A DNA stretch of 64,000 nt, from assembly GCA_019637915.1 (NCBI GenBank), contig JAHBUV010000001.1, positions 2,388,565 through 2,452,564 of the forward strand. Direction: 5' to 3'. The number at the start of each line of letters is the position of its first letter. The first letter of the stretch is position 1. The notes below the pieces were generated by a model. It saw nothing but the letters and a program-made list of their open reading frames with translations, did not search any database and was not told the DNA's origin. Source of the stretch: Pseudobdellovibrionaceae bacterium (lineage in GTDB: Bacteria > Bdellovibrionota > Bdellovibrionia > Bdellovibrionales > Bdellovibrionaceae). Position numbers and translations under genes: made by a program. This document shows positions 16,330 through 24,009 of the stretch, in pieces.

Positions 16330-18172
16330 TCCCGATGATGGAGCCGCCGGCGATGATCCCGGCGCACAGGGTTTCCTGGTTGTCCACCAGGGCCCGGTGC
16401 GTGAGGGATTTCGGGTCTTTGCTTTGACGGCGGGCGAACCAGAAGATCAGGGCGCCCAACGCCATGGCGAAGGAATCCGTGAAGCGCAGAACGAACGCGA
16501 GGCCGAGACCGATCCCGGAAATCGGGAAGCGGCCGCGGGTACGTTTCGCCGCGATCTCGCAAACCAGGCCGACCACCGCGCCGACCAGGACGGCGATCTG
16601 GGCGGTCGGGTGCAGGGTGCTCAGCCCCTTGGTCAGGACTTCGGCGACGGCTTTCCAGATGGCGGCGCCCGGCAGCGGCAACTTGTCGGTGGTGAAGAGC
16701 GCGATGTCGTTGTCGAAGATCGCGTAGAACACCGGCACCGCGACCAGGGCGCCGGCGAAGACGCCGAGGATGTGGCCGAGGGCCTGGTGGCGCGGCTTCC
16801 CGCCCAGCATGTAGGCCGGTTTGATGTCCATCAGGAGGTTGCTGGCGTTCAAGGACACTTCGGAGGTGATCCCGGCCGTCATCAAGTTGGTGGGGATGTT
16901 GCCCGGGGCGAGCACCGAGTAAGTGATCTGCGTGAGTTTGCCGAGGGCCCCGCCCGGAGTGACGGCGGTGAGGCCGGTGGAGGTCACGGCGATCAGGGTG
17001 AAAACGAAAACCAGCGGGATGGCGATCAGGCCCAGCCAGTAGTGGATGCCGAACCAAACGTGGCCGAGGTAAACCGTGATCGCGCCCATGATCGGGATCC
17101 CGACGACGAAGATCCACATCGGCAGTTCGATCTCCTCGAGGATATCCTTCTTCTTGGTTTTGCGGTTACGGCCCACGAGATTGTGGAAAGCCTCGACGAA
17201 AACCTGGGGTTTCGAGAAGAACGAGTACAGCGACGAGGTCGTCATCATCGAGGCGCCGGCCCACAGGGACCACATGGTGATGTTCTTGAAACCCGGCCCT
17301 TCGATGGCGCCGTTCTGGATCATGATCGGCGCGAGCACGAAGTAATTCAGGAACGCGCCGAGCAGGAGGGACATGGCGGTCTTCAGATTCATCAGGCCGC
17401 CGGTGCCGAGCATGACGATGGACGTGTCGACCTGGATGGTGAGGTCTTTCAGGGGCGTGCCGAGGATTTTCGGCGTCGAGAATTTGTAGATGAAATCATC
17501 CCAGTAAGCGGGCAGCTGCAGGAAGGGCAGTTTGATCGCCTTCATGACGACCTCGCTGCGCATGACTTCGATCAGGGCCGACAGACCCGCGCCGAACATC
17601 AGGAGCTTCGCTTTGAACATGCCCTGATTTCCCTCCTCGCTGTGCAGGTTGTCCAGCACGATGCCGGCGGCTCGGCCTTCGGGGAAGGGCAGTTGTTCGT
17701 CGTTGATAAAGCGCTTTTTCAAGGGGAAGGCGAAGAGCACGCCGAGCAGGGACAGAACGATGATCCACCAGAAGGTCTGCCACATCGGCACGACCTGGCC
17801 GGTGACCATCATGTACGCCGGCATCGAGGCCATCAGCGGCGCCGTCATGTAACCCGCGCTGGTGGCGATCGACTGCATGGCGTTGTTCTCGAGGATGGTC
17901 ATCTCGCGGCCGATTTTGAGTTTCGACAAAAGTTTGAACAGCGCGAAGGACAGGATCACGGAAGAAATCCCCACACCCAGGGTCCAACCGGTTTTGATGC
18001 CGATGTAGAGGTTGGTGAGGCTCAGCACGCCCCCCAGGATCATGCCGGTCATCGCCGAGCGCAGATTGAGCTGGGGCATATTGCCTTTGTAGACGTTCTT
18101 CAGCCACCACTCGTCTTTTTGTTGCAGGGTCATGGAGTGAACCTGCTCTTCACTCAGCTCATGAATCGACAT
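16286..18172 (-). CDS. OPT-family oligopeptide transporter
   Basis: 628 residues with many membrane helices covering most of its length. It is typical of bacterial OPT proteins that import oligopeptides or metal-chelate compounds by cation symport. Family features include the opening NLRSAMTGMILGGVLSLTNLYIGIKTGW and repeated glycine-rich helices. The start at 18172 is supported by GAGGTAAGA directly before the ATG; the upstream in-frame extension is arginine-rich and unlikely. It is monocistronic and overlaps the rhomboid gene tail. Confidence 0.88.
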   Translation of the reverse strand: MSIHELSEEQVHSMTLQQKDEWWLKNVYKGNMPQLNLRSAMTGMILGGVLSLTNLYIGIKTGWTLGVGISSVILSFALFKLLSKLKIGREMTILENNAMQSIATSAGYMTAPLMASMPAYMMVTGQVVPMWQTFWWIIVLSLLGVLFAFPLKKRFINDEQLPFPEGRAAGIVLDNLHSEEGNQGMFKAKLLMFGAGLSALIEVMRSEVVMKAIKLPFLQLPAYWDDFIYKFSTPKILGTPLKDLTIQVDTSIVMLGTGGLMNLKTAMSLLLGAFLNYFVLAPIMIQNGAIEGPGFKNITMWSLWAGASMMTTSSLYSFFSKPQVFVEAFHNLVGRNRKTKKKDILEEIELPMWIFVVGIPIMGAITVYLGHVWFGIHYWLGLIAIPLVFVFTLIAVTSTGLTAVTPGGALGKLTQITYSVLAPGNIPTNLMTAGITSEVSLNASNLLMDIKPAYMLGGKPRHQALGHILGVFAGALVAVPVFYAIFDNDIALFTTDKLPLPGAAIWKAVAEVLTKGLSTLHPTAQIAVLVGAVVGLVCEIAAKRTRGRFPISGIGLGLAFVLRFTDSFAMALGALIFWFARRQSKDPKSLTHRALVDNQETLCAGIIAGGSIIGIILILLENVVLKGH

Positions 18173-18422
18173 TCTTACCTCGGCGGTTAGGGACGCGGAT
18201 TTTTTTGAAAGAGGCCGCACATTCCGATAGTTGCCGTTCCCTGTCATGCAAAAAAGAGCGAAAGCTCCGCTTTCCCGCCACTGATGCGCGGCAAAAATGC
18301 CGGAAGCGTCGATCCGCGGCCGCGGAGGTCGGGATTTATTCACTGCCCTTGGTCGGCGCGCGGGTCTTACATCGAATTGGTTGAAGCCGTATCACGAATC
18401 ACAACAACAAAAGGAGAACCAA

Positions 18423-18962
18423 ATGAAAATGAAAAGCTTGAGAAACGCCCTCTTCGCGGTGCTGACGGTTTGCGGTCTGAACATCGCCCAGGCCAATGAC
18501 GTCCCGATGAACGTGGACGACACGGCCCGGGTGCGCGGTCCCTTGTACACCTGCAGCCTGGACGGTTACATCAGCGGCGGCAGCGTCGCCATCATCATCG
18601 GCGGGCAGGTCCTGAGCGGCCCGGGCTACATCGTCTGCTCGCAGAGCGGCCGTCGTGGCGTGCTGCAAATTCCCGTGACCTTCCGCCTGGCGGGCGCCGG
18701 CATCGGCCTTGACCTGACGGCCTTCCGCAACGTGCATGTCGTCACGGCCGGCATCGGCGTCAGCGATCCGCGCTTTTTCCTGCGCAGCTTCGGCGTGGGC
18801 GCCTCGGCGGGCGTCAGCCTGATCGCCGTGGGCGTGGGCTTTGACACCGCCGTGCGCGTGTCCGACGGCGGCTTCGGTTTCGACCTCGGTCTGCAAGGCG
18901 CCGACGTGATCGGCCTGGGCGCCCGTCTGTACGGCACGGTCTTCTCGATCACGGCCCGCTAA
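18423..18962 (+). CDS. secreted glycine-rich small protein
   Basis: 179 residues with a clear signal peptide (MKMKSLRNALFAVLTVCGLNIAQA). The mature part is short-side-chain-rich, with two cysteines (LYTCSLDGY and YIVCSQSG) that could form a disulfide, and many Gly/Val/Ala stretches typical of beta structure. AAGGAG sits six bases before the ATG. A terminator follows at once. Weak layout similarity to DUF992 proteins, not strong enough to name. Confidence 0.75.
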   Translation: MKMKSLRNALFAVLTVCGLNIAQANDVPMNVDDTARVRGPLYTCSLDGYISGGSVAIIIGGQVLSGPGYIVCSQSGRRGVLQIPVTFRLAGAGIGLDLTAFRNVHVVTAGIGVSDPRFFLRSFGVGASAGVSLIAVGVGFDTAVRVSDGGFGFDLGLQGADVIGLGARLYGTVFSITAR

Positions 18963-18990
18963 GTTTTCAACTTATGTTGAAACTCAAAAC

Positions 18991-19017
18991 CCCGGCGCGA
19001 CGGCCGGGGTTTTTTTA
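18991..19017 (+). terminator. rho-independent terminator
   Basis: A GC hairpin CCCCGGC / GCCGGGG with a short loop is followed by seven T residues, 29 bases after the stop of the secreted protein gene. Confidence 0.9.
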
Positions 19018-19128
19018 TGGGTGAAGAAAACGCCAGCTGCCTCCGCGCGAATTTCTGCCAGAGTGGGCACATCCGAGGAGGATGTTCCGGTCGCAACAAA
19101 TGACGATCCATCAATGAAGGAGAAAACT

Positions 19129-19998
19129 GTGAAAAAGCTTTTGTTACTTTCCGTGTTCCCGCTGAGCCTGACTTTTTTCGGCGCTCAGCTGCAAGCTCAA
19201 GAAACGTCACCCACGCCGAACACGCCCCCGCAAGATGAGTCCGTGCAGGACACGCGCTGGGGCGGTGGCTATCGCGGCGGCGGTTTCCATGGCGGATACC
19301 GCGGTGGATGGGGCGGAGGTTATCGCGGCGGTTGGGGCGGTGCCCGTTGGGGTGGCGCCCGCTGGGGCGGATACCGTGGAGGCTGGGGCGGTGGATACCG
19401 CGCCGGTTGGGGCGCGGGTTATCGCGGTTGGCGCGGTTACCCCGGAGCCTGGGGCTATCGCGGTTACCGCGGTGGCTACTACGGACGTTACTACCGCAGC
19501 TATCCCACCCCGGGTTGGGGCATTGGCTTCGGCTTCGGCGGCCCCTACATCGGTGTCGGCGGCGGCTACGGCTACTGCTCGGGCTATGTGACCCGTTGCA
19601 CGCGCGTGCGTTCGCACGGCCGCATTTACCGCCGCTGCGCCCGCGTTTGCGGATACTGGGGCGTTTACGGCGCCGATCAACAGGCGCAAGTCTCGTCGGA
19701 GCAACTGGCCCCGCTGAGCAGCAACGTCAAAATGGACGCGAAGGACGCGGAGCAACTGCCGCTGATCTCGGTCCCCGCCGCCATGATCGCCGAGCGCTAC
19801 GAGCTGCCCTATGAGGCCGCCGAAAAAATCGCCACCGACATGGACGCCGACGCCGCCAAGGCCTTGTCGGAAGGACAAATGCCTTCCGATGAAATCCTGA
19901 ACCGGGTCAGCGAACAGCTGGAAACCGATCCCGCCGTCGTCGAGCAAATCTTCGGAGACATGCTCTACGACGAAGTGCCGGCCACCCCGGCGCAATGA
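19129..19998 (+). CDS. secreted Gly/Tyr/Arg/Trp-rich protein
   Basis: 289 residues from a GTG at 19129, chosen because AAGGAG lies exactly six bases upstream; an in-frame ATG at 19114 lacks a site. A signal peptide (MKKLLLLSVFPLSLTFFGA) is followed by about 100 residues of GYRGGWGG-type repeats, a cysteine-containing stretch (YGYCSGYVTRCTRVRS), then an acidic helical C-terminal region. The low-complexity aromatic-glycine tract suggests a surface or matrix protein. No enzyme motif. Transcribed alone, with its own terminator. Confidence 0.8.
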   Translation: MKKLLLLSVFPLSLTFFGAQLQAQETSPTPNTPPQDESVQDTRWGGGYRGGGFHGGYRGGWGGGYRGGWGGARWGGARWGGYRGGWGGGYRAGWGAGYRGWRGYPGAWGYRGYRGGYYGRYYRSYPTPGWGIGFGFGGPYIGVGGGYGYCSGYVTRCTRVRSHGRIYRRCARVCGYWGVYGADQQAQVSSEQLAPLSSNVKMDAKDAEQLPLISVPAAMIAERYELPYEAAEKIATDMDADAAKALSEGQMPSDEILNRVSEQLETDPAVVEQIFGDMLYDEVPATPAQ

Positions 19999-20030
19999 TC
20001 TGAACTCAGAAAAAACGAATCCGGAACGAC

Positions 20031-20061
20031 GAAACCCCGCGCGCAGCGGGGTTTCGTTTTT
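20031..20061 (+). terminator. rho-independent terminator
   Basis: Perfect 10-base stem GAAACCCCGC / GCGGGGTTTC, loop of five, followed by a GTTTTT run, 33 bases after the Gly-rich protein stop. Confidence 0.9.
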
Positions 20062-20077
20062 GGGACGACTGGCTCTC

Positions 20078-20518
20078 TCAATGATGCCTGTCATGCCCCT
20101 TCGCGGATTCCGGCCAGGACAAAGGCAGGGCGTAAGAGGCCGCGTTGCCTTGCTGGCCTTCGCGGCGGGCGGTGACGATGAGCTCTCCGTTTTTCCGGAG
20201 ATCCACGCCGCGGGCGAACTCGCAGACGAAGTGATCGGCTTGGGCCGTGCAAAGGGCCTTCGTGACCTTCTTCGCCGCCTGGTGAGTGACGACCACCTCG
20301 GAATCCTTCACCGTCGGGTTTTTCCAACTCATGTCGAGCAGGTGGATTTTGATCTTTCGCGCGGACTGCGGCACCACCTCGGTGTGAAAAGCTCCGGGCA
20401 TGCGGATGAATCCCCCATGAGGGCCCGGCTTGTCTTCGCCATGGCCCCAGGCCATGTGGAATGAAGTGAACACCAATGCCGCGCTCATGAGGCGGAGAAA
20501 CGAATGGCGGGGAATCAT
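20078..20518 (-). CDS. His-containing periplasmic protein under a CueR-type promoter
   Basis: 146 residues with a signal peptide (ends near HMAWG). Histidines are concentrated at both ends of the mature protein (WGHGEDKPGPHGGF, FHTEVV and the C-terminal GHDRHH), and two cysteines lie in the middle (ALCTAQADHFVCEF). Together they suggest metal binding. AGGAGG precedes the ATG at 20518. The gene is divergent from a copper-type MerR regulator, and its promoter has that regulator's operator between -35 and -10 (20551-20581). Copper or silver tolerance in the periplasm is the likely role (inference); no named family recognised. Confidence 0.75.
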   Translation of the reverse strand: MIPRHSFLRLMSAALVFTSFHMAWGHGEDKPGPHGGFIRMPGAFHTEVVPQSARKIKIHLLDMSWKNPTVKDSEVVVTHQAAKKVTKALCTAQADHFVCEFARGVDLRKNGELIVTARREGQQGNAASYALPLSWPESAKGHDRHH

Positions 20519-20550
20519 GCGGGGCCTCCTTGTTCCGGGCTGCTTTTGAC

Positions 20551-20581
20551 AGTCTGGGGCTTCCCATCGTTGGAAGGTCAA
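20551..20581 (-). promoter_or_regulatory. CueR-type promoter with operator in the spacer
   Basis: Reading the minus strand: -35 TTGACC at 20581-20576, a 19-base spacer, and a weak -10 CAGACT at 20556-20551. The spacer carries the inverted repeat CTTCC-N7-GGAAG (in ACCTTCCAACGATGGGAAG). The over-long spacer with an internal dyad is the hallmark of MerR-family activated promoters and closely resembles the E. coli copA promoter. It would drive the periplasmic gene at 20078-20518. Confidence 0.75.
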
Positions 20582-20587
20582 GACAAA

Positions 20588-20607
20588 GCTTCCAAATATT
20601 TGGAAGC
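20588..20607. promoter_or_regulatory. perfect 20-bp palindrome upstream of cueR
   Basis: gcttccaaatatttggaagc, a perfect palindrome 18 bases before the regulator ATG and 6 bases from the CueR-type -35 box. Its CTTCC/GGAAG half-sites match those of the neighbouring operator but are spaced by 8 instead of 7. A second regulator site for autoregulation is likely. Confidence 0.6.
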
Positions 20608-20624
20608 CTGTGTAAGGTGGCACC

Positions 20625-21017
20625 ATGAATATCGGGGAAGCCGCCGCCCGGAGCGGCGTGAACGCGAAGCTCATCCGGCACTATGAATCGATCGGGGTGA
20701 TCCCGAAGGCGGCCCGCTCCGGCGGTGGCTACCGGACCTACACGGACAATGACGTCCACACGCTGGCTTTCGTGAAGCGGGCGCGCGGCCTGGGTTTTTC
20801 GATGAAAGAGATCAAAAAGCTCGTCAGCCTTTGGCGCAATAAATCCCGCGCCAGCGCCGACGTGAAAGCGCTGGCCCTGCGGCATGTTCAGGAGCTTGAA
20901 AAGAAAATCGCCGAACTCGATGCCATGGCCAAGACCTTGCGCCATCTGGCCCGCGCCTGCCACGGCGACGGCCGGCCCGATTGCCCTATTCTGGAGGGCT
21001 TATCCAGACCCCTCTGA
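20625..21017 (+). CDS. cueR: MerR-family Cu(I)-type transcriptional regulator
   Basis: 130 residues. N-terminal MerR helix-turn-helix with wing (MNIGEAAARSGVNAKLIRHYESIG, GGYRTYTDNDVHTL), a dimerisation helix, and a metal loop containing Cys112 and Cys120 (ACHGDGRPDCPILEGL). The spacing matches the two Cu(I)/Ag(I) ligands of CueR and distinguishes it from Zn- or Hg-type members. It is divergent from the periplasmic gene whose promoter carries a CueR-like operator. The stop is 5 bases from a palindromic repeat. Confidence 0.85.
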   Translation: MNIGEAAARSGVNAKLIRHYESIGVIPKAARSGGGYRTYTDNDVHTLAFVKRARGLGFSMKEIKKLVSLWRNKSRASADVKALALRHVQELEKKIAELDAMAKTLRHLARACHGDGRPDCPILEGLSRPL

Positions 21018-21021
21018 GGGA

Positions 21022-21070
21022 TAACAATTCCCTTTTTGTCGCGCAATGCGCGACAAAAAGGGAACTGTTA
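21022..21070. repeat. 49-bp palindromic repeat, copy 1
   Basis: Arms TTCCCTTTTTGTCGCGC and its complement around AAT, extended outward by TAACA and TGTTA. It lies between the convergent cueR and methyltransferase genes, and its right end contains the TAA stop of the methyltransferase. Same family as the copies at 22362 and 55834. It probably forms a bidirectional hairpin with A/T tracts that acts as a terminator. Confidence 0.85.
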
Positions 21071-21760
21071 CCCCTTCTTCCCGTGCCAGCCGCAGATCAT
21101 GAAAGATTGGAAGAAGCGCACCGGGAAGGGGATCCCGCTTTGGCGAAGCAGGTTTTCCGTCTCCTCCGGTGGGAGCACCGTCAGCACTTCCCGCAATTGA
21201 GCGGGAAGCGTCGCGAGGGATTCTGGCGTGGCGCCCATCAAGGATTGGATCGATTCCCAGTTTCTCAGCATGGAGGGAAAGGCGGGCGACTCCAGGTCGA
21301 AGCTGATCTCCGCGTTGACGAGGACGCCGCCGTTTCGCAGGCGATCCGTCATGCTTCGCAGGAAACCCGGTCTGTCGTCCCGACGGATGAAGTGCCCGAC
21401 CAAAAGACTCAAAACCGCGTCAAAGCGCGGCTCCCGGGGCAAATCCCCGGCCTCGCCCTGCACGAACTCGCAACGGTCCGCGATGCCCGCTTTTTCAAGC
21501 CGCTCGCGGCAAGTCTCCAGCATCGACGACGAAGGATCCAGGGCCACGAAGGTCCATCCGGGGAAACTCCGTGACAGGGCGAGGATCTCCGTCCCTGTCC
21601 CGACCCCCGCGCACAGGACTCGGGCCTGCGCCGGCAAATCCCTCAAAACCAGGCTCGCCAAAAAGTGCAGGCAGTCCGTGATGGGGGAAAGCTTGCTGTT
21701 CCGCTCGTCATAGCGCTGAGCGAGTTCCTTGGTGAAAAAATCGTTCGCTGGTTTGCTCAT
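21068..21760 (-). CDS. class I SAM-dependent methyltransferase
   Basis: 230 residues with a Rossmann methyltransferase fold: motif I RVLCAGVGTGTEILAL, an acidic residue after the second strand (FVALDPSSSMLE), and post-motif FDAVLSLLVGHFI. It resembles the small-molecule methyltransferases of the UbiE/COQ5 type. The substrate cannot be told from the sequence. It stands alone on the minus strand and is convergent with cueR across the palindromic repeat that supplies its stop codon. Confidence 0.8.
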   Translation of the reverse strand: MSKPANDFFTKELAQRYDERNSKLSPITDCLHFLASLVLRDLPAQARVLCAGVGTGTEILALSRSFPGWTFVALDPSSSMLETCRERLEKAGIADRCEFVQGEAGDLPREPRFDAVLSLLVGHFIRRDDRPGFLRSMTDRLRNGGVLVNAEISFDLESPAFPSMLRNWESIQSLMGATPESLATLPAQLREVLTVLPPEETENLLRQSGIPFPVRFFQSFMICGWHGKKG

Positions 21761-21995
21761 ACCGAGAATCTAGCAAAAAACAGGGCGGGGTGACAGACCA
21801 GTTCTCCGCCGGAGGCGCGTCCCCGGATCGGACGGCCTTTCGGCGTGACGCGACGCCTGTTCCACGGAGACCGAAAGGGTCGCGAAGAATTCTTCGATCA
21901 ACAGCATTTGTTTCATCCGGTTCCCCATGTTAGCCCTGCCCCCTCATGTTCGCGCGAATCCATCGCCGGACTTCCCCACAACAAGAGGAGAAGAA

Positions 21996-22349
21996 ATGAA
22001 AAGTCTTTTGCTTGCGAGCTTGCTGGCCCTGGCCCCTGTGACCCACGCTGAAAACACGACCGCTCCGGAGGTGCTGAGCCTGTCCTGCCGTTGCGATTCC
22101 TCGCAATGCGCGTTGATGGACGCCGTGAACGTCGATTACAACCGCAAAACTCAGTTTCTGGAAGTCGACCATCCGAAATGGTCCTACAGCGGCTACGTCA
22201 CCCGCCAGGTCTCCAAGGTCACCAACACCACTTACCTGACCTTGCCCTCCGGCCTGTCGATCGGTTCGGTCACCTTGCGCATCCAGGCGGAAGATGGAGC
22301 TGTTTCGGCCCATGTCGGAACCGACAGGGTCCGCTGCACGTTGAAATAA
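21996..22349 (+). CDS. small secreted cysteine-containing protein
   Basis: 117 residues: signal peptide (MKSLLLASLLALAPVTHA), then a compact beta-rich domain with three cysteines near the N-terminus (LSCRCDSSQC) and one at the end (RVRCTLK). It is probably disulfide-bonded in the periplasm or outside the cell. GAGGAG sits before the ATG. No family recognised. The 235 bases before it (21761-21995) show no other gene. Confidence 0.7.
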   Translation: MKSLLLASLLALAPVTHAENTTAPEVLSLSCRCDSSQCALMDAVNVDYNRKTQFLEVDHPKWSYSGYVTRQVSKVTNTTYLTLPSGLSIGSVTLRIQAEDGAVSAHVGTDRVRCTLK

Positions 22350-22361
22350 CCGTCCGGGGTC

Positions 22362-22405
22362 ACATTCCCTTTTTGTCGTGCGGTGCGCGACAAAAAGGGA
22401 ACTGT
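22362..22405. repeat. palindromic repeat, copy 2
   Basis: ATTCCCTTTTTGTCGTGC and its near complement around GGT, same family as copies 1 and 3 but with one arm change (CGTGC for CGCGC) and outer arms that have decayed. It lies downstream of the small secreted protein and upstream of the ArsR promoter, here between genes on the same strand. Confidence 0.8.
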
Positions 22406-22448
22406 AAACCCAGTAAGTCCCCGCAGGGACATGGTTTTTTTGTCGCTC

Positions 22449-22495
22449 TTGACGTGTTTCCCGAAACCTCTCATAATTAACTAGATAGTTAATTA
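22449..22495 (+). promoter_or_regulatory. promoter plus ArsR-type operator
   Basis: -35 TTGACG at 22449-22454, a 17-base spacer, -10 CATAAT at 22472-22477. A perfect dyad TAATTAACT-AGAT-AGTTAATTA at 22474-22495 covers the -10 box, so a bound dimer would block RNA polymerase. It lies 16 bases before the ArsR start codon, indicating autorepression of the ArsR-SRPBCC operon. Confidence 0.8.
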
Positions 22496-22511
22496 ACGAT
22501 GGGGTTAAGTT

Positions 22512-22877
22512 ATGCAGGATTCCCTCAGTCTCACTTTCGCGGCCCTCGCGGATCCCACCCGGCGGGCCATGCTGGCCCGGCTGTCGAAGGGCGAAGCCAA
22601 CGTCTCGCAATTGGCCGAGCCGTTCCTGAAGGACATGAGCCTTCCGGCGATCACCAAACACATCAAGGTTCTGGAAAAGGCCGGGCTGGTCACCAAGTCC
22701 GTGGAGGCCCAGTACCGTCCCTGCAAGATCAATCAAGAGGCCTTCAAGGACGTGGCCGATTGGATGGAGCAGTACCGGATTTTCTGGGAAGAGAGTTTCG
22801 ATCGTCTGGACGCCTATTTGAAAACCGTCGTTCCGAAAAAGAAAGCGAAAGGAAAAAAACATGCCGTCAAAAAATAA
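22512..22877 (+). CDS. ArsR/SmtB-family repressor (SRPBCC-linked subtype)
   Basis: 121 residues. Winged helix-turn-helix DPTRRAMLARLSKGEANVSQLAEPF, recognition region LPAITKHIKVLEKAGLV, and a lysine-rich C-terminus. It lacks the ELCVCDL metal motif of ArsR sensors and instead fits the subgroup always paired with AHSA1/SRPBCC genes. The downstream SRPBCC gene overlaps by 17 bases. An operator over its own -10 box suggests autorepression. Confidence 0.9.
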   Translation: MQDSLSLTFAALADPTRRAMLARLSKGEANVSQLAEPFLKDMSLPAITKHIKVLEKAGLVTKSVEAQYRPCKINQEAFKDVADWMEQYRIFWEESFDRLDAYLKTVVPKKKAKGKKHAVKK

Positions 22878-23820
22878 ATCCAATGAGCTCACGCTGAGCC
22901 GCGTGTACGACGCCCCCGTCGCCGCGGTCTGGGACGCCTGGACCGATCCCGAGCAGGCCGCCAAATGGTGGGGCCCGCGCGGCTTCACCATCACGACCCA
23001 CGGGAAAGAGTTGAAACCCGGCGGCTTCTGGCGCTACACGATGCACGGTCCGGACGGCGTCGATTACCCGAACAAGACGATTTACCACGAGGTCGAAAAG
23101 CACAAGCGCCTGGTTTACGACCATGGTGGCAGCGACGACAGACCGCCGATGTTCCGCGTGACGGTCACCTTCGAGGAAATCGGCGAGCAAACGCGCATGG
23201 AAATGACCATGGCCTTCCCGTCGCCGGAAGAGGCGATCCAGGCCAAGAAGTTCATCAAAACGGCCGGCGGCCATTCCACCTGGGACCGTCTGGCGGAGTA
23301 CCTGACGAAGGAAAAAAACGAGCGTGAGATCTTCGTCATCAACCGCAGCTTCAAGGCTTCGATCGACACGATGTTCGAGATGTGGTCGAACCCGAGACAC
23401 GTCTCCCGGTGGATGGCCCCGGAGGGCGTCCGCATGGAGTACATCCAGGCGGACATCGCCGAAGGAAAGACGTCGTTTTTCAAAATGACCAGCGACGACA
23501 ACACCCTGGTCATGCACGGCAAGATCCACTACCTGAAGATCAAACGTCCGGACTATCTCGAGTACTCGCAGTCTTTCAGCGACGAAAAAGGCAATCTGTC
23601 GAAGCATCCGCGCGTGCCGACCTGGCCCGACCACATGCTGACGAAGGTGCTGCTGACCAAGGAGGGCGATGACCAGACCCGTGTGACCCTCACTTGGGAA
23701 CCTCAAGGCAAGGTGAGCGCGGCGGAGCTGAAGGCTTTCGTGGAAATGAGGGGCAGCATGACCCAAGGCTGGACGGGTTCCTTCGACAAGCTGGAGGCTT
23801 TGCTCGGCACCGAGATTTAA
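22861..23820 (+). CDS. tandem SRPBCC (AHSA1-type) protein
   Basis: 319 residues made of two SRPBCC domains. Domain 1, about 8-145, opens LSRVYDAPVAAVWDAWTDP and contains KWWGPRGF. Domain 2, about 155-315, opens INRSFKASIDTMFEMWSNP and has SRWMAPEGVRMEY. Both belong to the activator-of-Hsp90-like branch whose members bind hydrophobic ligands. Single-domain versions usually follow this type of ArsR gene, so this looks like an in-frame fusion of two neighbouring copies. The ligand is unknown. Confidence 0.88.
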   Translation: MPSKNKSNELTLSRVYDAPVAAVWDAWTDPEQAAKWWGPRGFTITTHGKELKPGGFWRYTMHGPDGVDYPNKTIYHEVEKHKRLVYDHGGSDDRPPMFRVTVTFEEIGEQTRMEMTMAFPSPEEAIQAKKFIKTAGGHSTWDRLAEYLTKEKNEREIFVINRSFKASIDTMFEMWSNPRHVSRWMAPEGVRMEYIQADIAEGKTSFFKMTSDDNTLVMHGKIHYLKIKRPDYLEYSQSFSDEKGNLSKHPRVPTWPDHMLTKVLLTKEGDDQTRVTLTWEPQGKVSAAELKAFVEMRGSMTQGWTGSFDKLEALLGTEI

Positions 23821-23830
23821 TTGATCAAAG

Positions 23831-23865
23831 ACAGCTCTGCTGATTCAACGGCAGGGCTGCTTTTT
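23831..23865 (+). terminator. rho-independent terminator
   Basis: ACAGCTCTGC and GCAGGGCTG pair (one G-T wobble) across a 10-base loop and are followed by CTTTTT, just after the SRPBCC stop. The remaining bases to 24009 show nothing recognisable. Confidence 0.75.
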
Positions 23866-24009
23866 CAAACAGGCGATTCAAAAACTCCTGCTCTGGTGGA
23901 AAGACCGGCCCAGCATGTCCATCCAGATGCTGGGGCAACCTGGTGGGTGAGCGAGGTTAAAAAGAACAGGATACAGAACGCTTACGGGATCTGTGAAGGA
24001 AGCATATGC

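Noticed and set aside
16235..18190. Long plus-strand frame opposite the OPT gene
   Set aside because: Shadow of the transporter; no signal or motif.
23866..24009. attL/attR-type repeat of the tRNA-Leu end flanking the AAA+ gene
   Set aside because: Only a short imperfect match (TGGTG..GCGAGG) was found, which is not enough to call an attachment site.
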